Below are positions 54,958-64,000 of a DNA stretch of 64,000 nucleotides, piece after piece (position 1 is the first letter of the stretch; every line of letters starts with the position of its first letter). Origin of the DNA: Lachnospiraceae bacterium. GTDB lineage: Bacteria; Bacillota; Clostridia; Lachnospirales; Lachnospiraceae. A program made the translations under genes and the position numbers. The notes under the pieces are model-generated. The model saw only the letters and a program-made list of their open reading frames with translations. It did not search any database and was not told the DNA's origin. The DNA is taken from contig JAJQCZ010000004.1 in the NCBI GenBank assembly GCA_021202465.1, forward strand, positions 62,001 to 126,000, read 5' to 3'.

Positions 54958-56994
54958 ATGGAAACCAACTGTTATGAGAACCGGGAGCTTTCCTGGCTGC
55001 GCTTTAACGAGCGCGTGCTGGAGGAGGCTGTGACGCCGGAGAATCCCCTGTGTGAGCAGATGTCCTTTCTGTCCATTTTTCAGAGCAATCTGGATGAATT
55101 CTTCATGGTGCGCGTGGGCACCCTGTACGACCGGATGCTCCTGCCGGAGGAGATTCGCGACTCCAAGATGAACATGACCTGTGAGGAACAGCTCGCCGCC
55201 ATTTTCCGCGAGACCCGCAAGCTGTCGGAGCGGAAGGATGCGGTTTATCGCGACCTCCGCAACAAGATGGCCCGCGAGGGCGTGAGTATCTTTGACTTCA
55301 AGGACCTGACACTGGAGGAGGGGGAATATCTGCGGAATTATTTTGACAGCGAAGTAAAGCCGCTGCTGTCCCCGCAGATTATCGGCAAGAAGCAGCCCTT
55401 CCCGTTTCTGAAGAATAAAGAAATCTATGCGGTGGTGGTGCTGGAGAAGAAGGGCAGTGAGAAGATGGGCATCGTGCCCTGCACGGACGGCATCCTGCCT
55501 CAGCTGGTGGCTCTGCCCGGTGAACCGCGCCGCTTTATGCTGATGAAGGAGCTGATTCTTCATTTTATTCCGGATATCTTCGAACGCTATGAAATCCGCA
55601 GCAAATCACTGATCCGCATCATACGCAGCGCCGATATCTTCCCGGAGGAGGAGGAGCTGGACTATCGCCGGGTCATGGAGCGGATGGTGCGCACCCGCCG
55701 CAGACTGCAGCCGGTGAAGCTCGAGTATTCGCGGCTCATGGATCCGGCGGTTCTCACCGAGCTGTGTCATTATCTGGGGCTTTCCCGGGATCAGATCTTT
55801 TATTCGGAGGCGCCATTGGATCTCACGTTTCTGTCAGAGATCCGGGATGTCCTTCATGACCGCCGGGAGCTTTTCTATCCGCGCCGCTCACCGCAGCTGG
55901 CGCCGGAATATGCCGGGACGGATTCCATGATCCGGCTGGTGCAGGAGAAGGATCGTCTTCTGGCCTTTCCCTTTGACAGTATTGATCCGTTCCTGAATCT
56001 GCTGCGGGAAGCCGCCGATGATCCGCGGGTCGCTTCGATCAAGATCAGTCTCTATCGGGTGGCCAGCAATAGTGAGATCGCCAAATCTCTGATTCGCGCC
56101 TCGGAGAACGGCAAGGAGGTGCTGGTGGTGGTCGAGCTGCGGGCCCGCTTCGATGAGCAGAACAACATCGAATGGTCCCGCCGTCTGGAGGAAGCCGGAT
56201 GCCGTATTCTCTACGGCCTGGACTATATGAAGGTTCACTCCAAGCTCTGCCTGATTACCATGAAGGAGGAGGGCGAGATCCGCACCATCACGCAGATTGG
56301 CACGGGAAATTACAATGAAAAGACATCCAAGCTCTACACAGACCTGTCCCTGATGACGGCCAACCCGGAGATTGGCCGGGAGGCCAACGAGGTCTTTTCC
56401 TCCCTGTGTATGGACCAGGTTGTGGAGAGTACAGAGCATCTGATGGTGGCTCCGAAATGCCTTCAGAGCCGGATTCTGGAGAAAATCGACGGTCAGATTG
56501 AGGTGTCGCGAAACGGCGGGCACGGCTATGTGGGAGTGAAGATTAATTCCCTGGCGGATAAAGTGATTCTGGATAAATTCATCGAGGCCTCCCGGGCCGG
56601 CGTGCAGGTGGAGCTGATCGTCCGCGGCATCTGCTGTCTGATTCCGGGGATTCCCGATCTGACGGAAAATATCACGATACGCAGCATCGTCGGGCGCTAT
56701 CTGGAGCACTCCCGGATCTACATTTTCGGAGAGGAGGTCTATATCTCCTCGGCCGATTTCATGTCACACAATACCAGGCGTCGTGTGGAGGTGGCCGCGC
56801 CGGTCCTCGATGAGGATGTCCGCCGCCGGATCCGCCGTATGTTCGACGTGATGATGCGGGACAATGTCAAGGCCCGGATCCGCCGCTCCGACGGCAGTTA
56901 TGTGCGGGCCGTGGCGGAGGAGCCGTATGTCAATTCTCAGGAAGTCTTCTTCGAGGAGGCCTATCTGGAATCGGGGCGGCTGCCCGGTAAATGA
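54958..56994 (+). CDS. ppk1: Polyphosphate kinase 1
   Basis: 678 residues, full length. Makes polyphosphate from ATP through a phosphohistidine. N-terminal NRELSWLRFNERVLEEA; the autophosphorylated histidine is His427 in MKVHSKLCLI; the second PLD-like half has a further His in SADFMSHNTRRRVEVAAP. Also conserved: ARFDEQNNIEWSRRLEEAG. Start ATG 54958 follows GGGAGGCAG. Divergent from ppx. Confidence 0.97.
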   Translation: METNCYENRELSWLRFNERVLEEAVTPENPLCEQMSFLSIFQSNLDEFFMVRVGTLYDRMLLPEEIRDSKMNMTCEEQLAAIFRETRKLSERKDAVYRDLRNKMAREGVSIFDFKDLTLEEGEYLRNYFDSEVKPLLSPQIIGKKQPFPFLKNKEIYAVVVLEKKGSEKMGIVPCTDGILPQLVALPGEPRRFMLMKELILHFIPDIFERYEIRSKSLIRIIRSADIFPEEEELDYRRVMERMVRTRRRLQPVKLEYSRLMDPAVLTELCHYLGLSRDQIFYSEAPLDLTFLSEIRDVLHDRRELFYPRRSPQLAPEYAGTDSMIRLVQEKDRLLAFPFDSIDPFLNLLREAADDPRVASIKISLYRVASNSEIAKSLIRASENGKEVLVVVELRARFDEQNNIEWSRRLEEAGCRILYGLDYMKVHSKLCLITMKEEGEIRTITQIGTGNYNEKTSKLYTDLSLMTANPEIGREANEVFSSLCMDQVVESTEHLMVAPKCLQSRILEKIDGQIEVSRNGGHGYVGVKINSLADKVILDKFIEASRAGVQVELIVRGICCLIPGIPDLTENITIRSIVGRYLEHSRIYIFGEEVYISSADFMSHNTRRRVEVAAPVLDEDVRRRIRRMFDVMMRDNVKARIRRSDGSYVRAVAEEPYVNSQEVFFEEAYLESGRLPGK

Positions 56995-57077
56995 AGGGGA
57001 CCGGGGCGGCGGTTTGCCGCCTGGCTGAGTGCGTGGCTGCCGTGGGGACAGCGTCATAAACGGAAGGAGGAAATGAA

Positions 57078-57392
57078 ATGATCGTATTTTTATGCTGTAT
57101 CTGGATGATCGCCGGGATTTTCTACTGTATGGCGGCTCTGTATCCGTCGATTCAATTGCGTCTCAGGGAAAAACTGGGATACCGGGCCGTCCCGGAGTAT
57201 CTGACGCAGTGCTTTTCCATCTGCAGCCTGACCTCGTTGTGGCTTCTGGTCGTTGAGATCCTTTCGGAAGCCTCAATCCTTAACGGGATAGATATCTTCC
57301 TGTGCGCGCTGGCCGGCAATGTCGTCGGCCTCGTGTTCCTTGCCGTGAAAAACCGGCCGTTTTTATCCGGAATTAACCGAAAAATCGGTTGA
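57078..57392 (+). CDS. Small membrane protein of unknown function
   Basis: 104 residues with three predicted TM helices: ~2-22 (MIVFLCCIWMIAGIFYC), ~47-64 (SICSLTSLWLLVVEIL) and ~70-90 (IFLCALAGNVVGLVFLAV). ATG 57078 follows GGAAGGAGG. I do not recognise a family. It lies 83 bases after ppk1, possibly in the same transcript. A hairpin AACCGA/TCGGTT (57375-57390) overlaps its stop codon. Confidence 0.7.
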   Translation: MIVFLCCIWMIAGIFYCMAALYPSIQLRLREKLGYRAVPEYLTQCFSICSLTSLWLLVVEILSEASILNGIDIFLCALAGNVVGLVFLAVKNRPFLSGINRKIG

Positions 57393-57417
57393 AGGCCGTC
57401 CTTCAAAATGGTAGGAT

Positions 57418-57445
57418 AGTAAACAGCGAAAATTTGATGTTTACT
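57418..57445 (+). promoter_or_regulatory. Inverted repeat upstream of the AI-2E-family gene
   Basis: AGTAAAC (57418-57424) and GTTTACT (57439-57445) separated by 14 bases. It lies ~35 bases before the start codon and could be an operator or a hairpin. Confidence 0.35.
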
Positions 57446-57478
57446 GTTTCTTCAGTATATGAAGAGGGGTGCGCTTTC

Positions 57479-58719
57479 ATGAGAGAGAAATATAAAGAGC
57501 AGTTGACTCTGGTTCTGACAGGATTCTTCATCATTGCGCTGGGAATCCTGTTTTTTTCCTGATTTTCCGGGCTGATTCAGTCCGCAGGGCCTTTGGCAGC
57601 CTGGTGGAGATCCTGATGCCTTTTGTATATGGTATTGTGATCGCTTATCTGCTGCGTCCTACCTGCAATTTTTTTGAGAGAAATCTGCGGAGCCTCAGCC
57701 GGAAGCTCTGGAAAAAAGAGCGGAGAGGGCTGTGTGTGGGCCTGTCGATTGCCCTGAGCTTTCTCCTGTTTTTCCTGATTGCCTATCTTCTTCTGGCGAT
57801 GATGATCCCGCAGCTGCTGCGCAGCATCCGCGTGATCTCCGTGCGGATTCCTCTTTTTCTTGAAGTGGTGCAGGAGTGGATAGAACGGCTTTTCGCCGAC
57901 AATCAGGTGATTTCCTCGTACCTCGGGGATTCGGTGGAGGACATTGAGACTTCCCTGCGTGAGTGGATTCAGGGGAGCCTGCTTCCTTCCCTGAATAATG
58001 TCATGAATAATTTCACCAATGGTGTCATGGGGGCTTTCAATCTCCTGTACAACCTGTTTGTCGGGGTCGTGGCCGCCGTCTATATTCTGGTCAGACGGAA
58101 ACGTTTTGCGGCTCAGTCGAAGCTGATCCTTTACGGCGCTCTGAAGACCCGCGTGGCGGACTGGATCTACCAGGAGGTCTGTTATGCGGATAAGATGTTC
58201 AGCGGATTTCTGGCCGGGAAGATTCTTGACAGCACGATCATCGGCGTGATCTGTTTTATCGCCTGTACCATTCTTAAAATCCCCAACACCATGCTGGCCA
58301 GCGTCATCGTCGGTGTTACCAACATCATTCCCTTCTTCGGTCCCTATATCGGCGGCTTTCCCTCGGCGATGATCATTCTGATGGAATCGCCGGTGAAATG
58401 CGTCTGGTTCATCATTCTGATCGTCGTCCTGCAGCAGGTGGACGGCAACATTCTGGGTCCCCGGATCCTCGGCAACAGTACGGGTCTGTCCGGTTTCTGG
58501 GTTCTGTTTTCTATTATTCTGTTCAGCGGACTCTTCGGCTTCGTGGGGATGATCATCGGCGTTCCTCTTTTTGCGATCATTTACGACATTGTGCGGCGGG
58601 CGGTATGCTATGGCCTGGAGCAGCGCGGCAAGGAGGAGATGATGGAGCAATACAAAGACCGCTTCCACCAGGAGGAGAGGCATCAGAAGAAGGAAAGCCA
58701 CGAAAAGAAAGGAACGTAA
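57479..58719 (+). CDS. AI-2E-family transporter, frameshifted near the 5' end
   Basis: ATG 57479 with GAAGAGGGG upstream opens a frame of 26 codons (MREKYKEQLTLVLTGFF, then IIALGILFFS) that stops at TGA 57557-57559. The rest of the protein continues in another frame, from about 57550 (FFLIFRADSVRRAFGSLVEI) to 58719. The frames meet at a T7 run (57551-57557); one extra T would restore a ~413-residue protein. The body has PFVYGIVIAYLLRPTCNFFE, several TM helices, GVTNIIPFFGPYIGGFP and VDGNILGPRILGNSTGLSG, all typical of the AI-2E/PerM (DUF20) family. The C-terminus is very charged. Sequencing error, phase variation, slippage or real decay are possible; an internal start such as GTG 57604 could give a truncated form. 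Confidence 0.85.
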
Positions 58720-58942
58720 AAACGGGAGCCCTGCCGGACTCCCGTCTACAAAAAGGAAGAAGGTTATGAAAAATAGAAAATTGTCGTTCAGTCTGTCAAC
58801 GGGCTCTCTCCGTCTGACAAATATATCATAGCCACCGATGATGGAGAATTTATGTGGATTGTTTGAATGGTTTGTGAACATTGAGAGGACATTTCGTGAA
58901 AGTCCCGCGAGGAAAACAGGCAAACCTTCTGTATGAAGAGGG

Positions 58943-58979
58943 GATTCCCATTGAAAAATAAGGGAATCTCAGTTATAAT
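58943..58979 (+). promoter_or_regulatory. thiD-alaS promoter with overlapping inverted repeat
   Basis: TTGAAA (58951-58956), 17-base spacer, TATAAT (58974-58979). The arms GATTCCC (58943-58949) and GGGAATC (58962-58968) flank the -35 and enter the spacer, a position suited to a repressor. Confidence 0.6.
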
Positions 58980-58990
58980 GCACAATGGTG

Positions 58991-59098
58991 TCCGCGGCAG
59001 GCTCCGGGAGAGCGCGGTGCGGATTTTTTCATCACATAGGAAAGTTCTTCGTACGCTCCTATTTGATGAAAAGCCTCCGGCGGATGCGCAAAGCGCAT
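58991..59098 (+). ncRNA. Structured 5' leader of thiD-alaS, class unknown
   Basis: Three elements follow the promoter. (1) TCCGC (58991-58995) with GCGGA (59019-59023), with an inner CTC/GAG stem, followed by T6 (59024-59029), like an early terminator. (2) A long stem TTTTCATCA-C-ATAGGA (59026-59041) with TCCTAT-T-TGATGAAAA (59057-59072), whose 5' arm takes the U-run of element 1. (3) ATGCGC-AAA-GCGCAT (59084-59098). This could be an attenuator. I did not recognise a TPP riboswitch or a T-box. Confidence 0.45.
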
Positions 59099-59136
59099 TC
59101 TTAATTTATGGATACACGAGAGGAGTTGTTTACAAT

Positions 59137-59925
59137 ATGAAGATGAAGACGGTACTGACCATCGCCGGGAGCGATTCCAGCGGCGGGGCGGGGATTCAGA
59201 CGGATATCAAGACCATCACCTGCCACGGCCTCTACGCTTCCAGCGCCATCACGGCTCTGACGGCGCAGAATACCACCGGGGTGGCGGCGATCCTGGAATC
59301 CACGCCGGAATTCCTGCAGCAGCAGCTGGATTGTGTGTTTGACGATATTTTCCCTGACGCCGTGAAGATCGGCATGGTGTCCAGTGCGGCACTGATCGAG
59401 GTGATCGCGGACTGCCTGACGCAGCGGCAGGCACGCAACATCGTCGTGGACCCGGTCATGGTCTCCACGAGCGGCAGCCGTCTGCTGGCCGACGAGGCGG
59501 CGGAGACGCTGATCGCACGGCTGATTCCTCTGGCCTGCGTCATTACCCCAAACATTCCCGAGGCGGAGGTACTCTCGGGGATGAAGATCGAGACCGCAGA
59601 GGAGATGGAGCAGGCGGCGGAGAAGATCGCAGCGCACTGTTCCGGGGCGGTCCTTGTCAAGGGCGGCCACGATCACAATACGGCCAATGACCTGCTCTGG
59701 TACGAGGGGAAACCGGAATGGTTCTACGGCGAGCGCATCGACAATCCCAACACGCACGGGACGGGCTGTACGCTGTCCTCGGCCATTGCCAGTAACCTGG
59801 CGAAGGGATATGACCTCTCAGAGAGTGTCCGCCTGGCCAAGGAGTATATCTCCGGGGCGCTGCGGGCGAACCTTGATCTGGGGGCGGGCAGCGGACCGCT
59901 GGCGCACAACTACGCACTTCTATAA
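59137..59925 (+). CDS. thiD: Hydroxymethylpyrimidine(-phosphate) kinase ThiD
   Basis: 262 residues from ATG 59137 (GAGAGGAG ten bases upstream). Ribokinase-like fold: TIAGSDSSGGAGIQTDIKTI at the start, VKIGMVSS, VVDPVMVSTSGSRLL and the anion-hole/catalytic NTHGTGCTLSSAIA. It phosphorylates HMP-P to HMP-PP for thiamin; some of these paralogues act on pyridoxal (PdxK-like). No other thiamin genes are near, so the function in vivo is not fully certain. It is 24 bases ahead of alaS. Confidence 0.92.
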   Translation: MKMKTVLTIAGSDSSGGAGIQTDIKTITCHGLYASSAITALTAQNTTGVAAILESTPEFLQQQLDCVFDDIFPDAVKIGMVSSAALIEVIADCLTQRQARNIVVDPVMVSTSGSRLLADEAAETLIARLIPLACVITPNIPEAEVLSGMKIETAEEMEQAAEKIAAHCSGAVLVKGGHDHNTANDLLWYEGKPEWFYGERIDNPNTHGTGCTLSSAIASNLAKGYDLSESVRLAKEYISGALRANLDLGAGSGPLAHNYALL

Positions 59926-59949
59926 AACCAAATTTTGGAGGAACTTATC

Positions 59950-62598
<2,649 letters not shown>

Positions 62599-62617
62599 AT
62601 TTTTCGTGAATTTTTTG

Positions 62618-62645
62618 TTGACGAAATGATTTATTATGCTATAAT
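62618..62645 (+). promoter_or_regulatory. Promoter for rpsU
   Basis: TTGACG (62618-62623), 16-base spacer, TATAAT (62640-62645). It lies just after the alaS stop, in an AT-rich gap. Confidence 0.75.
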
Positions 62646-62717
62646 TCTAGATGTGCTAGAGATTATTACCCAAACAGTTGCACAATTTTACAACTGGAGG
62701 GAGGTTAGGTGTGAGTT

Positions 62718-62894
62718 ATGGCGAACGTAATCGTGAAAGAGAACGAATCGTTGGATAGCGCACTTCGCAGATTCAAGAGAAATTGTGCGAAGGACGGCAT
62801 CCAGCAGGAGATCCGTAAGAGAGAGCATTATGAGAAGCCCAGCGTAAGACGCAAGAAGAAGTCCGAAGCTGCGAGAAAGCGCAAATACAATTAA
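62718..62894 (+). CDS. rpsU: Ribosomal protein S21
   Basis: 58 residues: begins [20 protein letters not shown], then [20 protein letters not shown], and a very basic C-terminus. This is the normal S21 length and sequence. ATG 62718 is preceded by GGAGGGAGG at ~12 bases; the nearby GTG is followed at once by a stop. S21 helps mRNA binding on the small subunit. It has its own promoter and terminator, so it is a one-gene transcript. Confidence 0.97.
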   Translation: MANVIVKENESLDSALRRFKRNCAKDGIQQEIRKREHYEKPSVRRKKKSEAARKRKYN

Positions 62895-62905
62895 AAAGTG
62901 CTCCG

Positions 62906-62936
62906 AAGGAACCGTCCGGAAGGATGGTTCCTTTTT
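62906..62936 (+). terminator. Intrinsic terminator after rpsU
   Basis: AAGGAACCGTCC (62906-62917), GGAA loop, GGATGGTTCCTT (62922-62933), one G-T pair, then TTTC. Confidence 0.92.
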
Positions 62937-62959
62937 CGGTCTAAGAACCTTTCTTTTCG

Positions 62960-62967
62960 CATAGAAT
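62960..62967 (+). promoter_or_regulatory. Possible sigma-E -10 element before yqfC
   Basis: CATAGAAT resembles the sigma-E -10 (CATACAnT) and lies 30 bases ahead of the yqfC start. The -35 match is weak. yqfC/yqfD are mother-cell (sigma-E) genes in Bacillus, which supports the site. Confidence 0.45.
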
Positions 62968-62996
62968 AAAGGGTACAGGATGGCGGGGAGAAGCCG

Positions 62997-63230
62997 GTGG
63001 GAAGAGAGAGGAGCGGGCATGCGGTGGGGGAGCCGGTTCTCCTCCTCACCGGCCGGATGTCTCTGCAGGCGGAGAATTATCGGGGGCTGCTGGAGGTGAC
63101 GCCGGAACGGATCGTTCTGCAGGTCCGGCACGCGCAAATCGCTGTCATCGGAGAGAACCTGCAGGTGGAATACTATGCCCGGGAGGAGCTGCGGATCGCC
63201 GGTCTCGTTTCCCGGGTCGAGTTCTTGTAG
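62997..63230 (+). CDS. yqfC: Sporulation protein YqfC
   Basis: 77 residues from GTG 62997 (GGGGAG a few bases upstream; GTG 63024, with GAGGAG upstream, is an alternative giving 68). The family pattern is LLLTGRMSLQAENYRGLLEV, then VIGENLQVEYYAREELRIAG. YqfC is a small protein of unknown biochemical role needed at the time of engulfment. yqfD begins 10 bases after its stop, the conserved pair. Confidence 0.85.
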   Translation: MGRERSGHAVGEPVLLLTGRMSLQAENYRGLLEVTPERIVLQVRHAQIAVIGENLQVEYYAREELRIAGLVSRVEFL

Positions 63231-63240
63231 GGGGTGGCGT

Positions 63241-64000
63241 ATGATCCTGAAGCCGATCCGCCTGTTCGACGGGGAAGTCCTGGTGGAGATGCGCGGCGGC
63301 TCTCCGGAACGCTTCCTGAATCTCTGCGCCGCCCGCGGGCTGTTCCTGCGGAAGATCCGCCGCGAGCCGGAGACTTGCCGGTGTATCATGACGGCCGAAG
63401 AATTCCTCTCTTGCCGGCCGATGGCGCGGAAGGCAGGTGTGCACCTGCATGTGCTTCGCAAGCGGGGACTCCCCTTCTTCCTGTTTCGTATCCGAAGACG
63501 CTGGGGCCTTCCTGTAGGAGCGGCTCTCGCTCTGGGAATTCTGGCCTTCTGTTCGACCAGGCTCTGGGACATCGAACTGTCGGGAGGAAGCCGCCACACG
63601 CCGGATCAGTTTACCTCCCTGCTCGCGGAATATGGTGTGGAGGCCGGTGTGCCCCTGAAAGAGATCGCCTGCGGCGATCTGGAGGAGGCAGTGCGGAATA
63701 CCTGGCCGGACATTTTATGGGTTTCGATTCAGAAATCCGGCTGTGTTCTGAGGGTTCAGGTGCGCGAGAATGAGCAGTGGACGGAGGAGACGGAGGCGGA
63801 CAGCGAGGAGACGGTCCTTCAGGCCACCGACCTGGTGGCGGAGACGGATGGAATCATCGAGTCGATCGTGACCCGGCAGGGGACGCCCCTGGTGACGGCC
63901 GGGGATGAGGTGACGGCGGGACAGGTGCTGGTATCGGGGATCGTACCGATGGAGGATGACGCCGGAGAGGCGACGGGGGCCATCCTGGTTCATGCTGACG
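63241..64000 (+). CDS. yqfD: Sporulation protein YqfD (3' end outside window)
   Basis: 253 codons are visible from ATG 63241 and the frame is open to the window end. A cytoplasmic N-terminal domain (~1-90) is followed by one TM helix (~94-112, VGAALALGILAFCSTRLWDI) and an extracytoplasmic part starting with GGSRHTPDQFTSLLAEYGVE and containing WPDILWVSIQKSGCVLRVQV. An acidic stretch (WTEETEADSEE) precedes the TDGIIESIVTRQGTPLVTAG segment seen in YqfD. In relatives phoH and ybeY follow downstream. Confidence 0.92.
   Translation, partial: MILKPIRLFDGEVLVEMRGGSPERFLNLCAARGLFLRKIRREPETCRCIMTAEEFLSCRPMARKAGVHLHVLRKRGLPFFLFRIRRRWGLPVGAALALGILAFCSTRLWDIELSGGSRHTPDQFTSLLAEYGVEAGVPLKEIACGDLEEAVRNTWPDILWVSIQKSGCVLRVQVRENEQWTEETEADSEETVLQATDLVAETDGIIESIVTRQGTPLVTAGDEVTAGQVLVSGIVPMEDDAGEATGAILVHAD

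Larger units (their letters stand above)
58720..59136 (+). other. Intergenic region and structured leader of thiD-alaS
   Basis: About 417 bases. It holds a hairpin ACGGGAG/CTCCCGT (~58731-58755) just after the transporter gene (with T-run only on the minus strand), a 21-codon open frame at 58766-58831 preceded by AAGGAAGAAGG (doubtful), the promoter at 58951-58979, and a leader with three successive hairpins (58991-59098). No longer gene is supported. Confidence 0.5.

Noticed and set aside
58980-59136. TPP riboswitch for thiD or T-box for alaS
   Set aside because: Neither the TPP core (CUGAGA and the second conserved half) nor a T-box AGGGUGG-type sequence is present, although the leader is structured.

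Overview
The window reads as the chromosome of an endospore-forming, anaerobic, fairly GC-rich member of the Clostridia, most likely a Lachnospiraceae-type gut bacterium. The evidence is the gene content: sporulation genes (a spoVAC homologue, a SpoIID-domain protein, an alpha/beta-type small acid-soluble spore protein, yqfC and yqfD), a Rex regulator, ATP-dependent PEP carboxykinase, citrate lyase, the plsX-acpP-rnc-smc-ftsY order, and many Gram-positive TTGACA/TATAAT promoters with strong Shine-Dalgarno sites. This is core chromosome: I see no transposase, integrase, tRNA, rRNA or CRISPR array. Most genes run on the plus strand; mgtE, an iron alcohol dehydrogenase, vanW, an LTA-synthase-like gene and ppx run on the minus strand.

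Layout. 1-3.6 kb: the end of a GH25 lysozyme with tandem Fn3/SH3 repeats, then a two-component system. 3.7-6.1 kb: nifS-iscU iron-sulfur assembly and a short prepilin peptidase. 6.3-7.2 kb: a compact XRE plus sigma-like regulator pair that looks phage-derived. 7.4-12.3 kb: ilvN, ilvC, thrC, pckA. 12.5-16.5 kb: spoVAC, mgtE (minus), SpoIID-domain protein. 16.7-24.2 kb: icd, gltB, gltD, which together make 2-oxoglutarate and glutamate. 24.5-30.6 kb: an iron-sulfur aldo/keto reductase and a citrate lyase locus (citXG fusion, PPC-domain protein, citD, citE, citF). 30.7-36.7 kb: lactonase-like hydrolase, orphan antitoxin-like regulator, iron alcohol dehydrogenase, a phosphoesterase/HAD/CBS operon, vanW. 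36.8-38.0 kb: a NiCo riboswitch with an overlapping terminator ahead of a CDF metal exporter. 38-41 kb: LTA-synthase-like and CPBP membrane proteins. 41-47.7 kb: plsX-acpP-rnc-smc-ftsY. 47.7-53.6 kb: ilvA, rex, nnrDE, alr, an SASP gene with a sigma-G-like promoter, an isochorismatase-like hydrolase. 53.7-58.7 kb: divergent ppx/ppk1, a small membrane protein, and an AI-2E-type transporter gene with a frameshift in a T7 tract. 59-64 kb: thiD-alaS behind a structured leader, rpsU, yqfC and the start of yqfD.

How the genes fit together. thrC, ilvA, ilvN and ilvC are steps on the route from homoserine phosphate through threonine and 2-oxobutanoate to isoleucine. icd and gltBD link citrate oxidation to nitrogen assimilation, while citrate lyase and pckA handle citrate cleavage and oxaloacetate/PEP. 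Several items deserve a second look: the NiCo riboswitch, the phage-like regulator pair, the structured thiD-alaS leader, the frameshifted transporter, two palindromic intergenic elements, and several unassigned operator-like palindromes. I found no clear candidate for a wholly new multi-gene system; the least explained pieces are the regulator pair and the unassigned RNA leaders.
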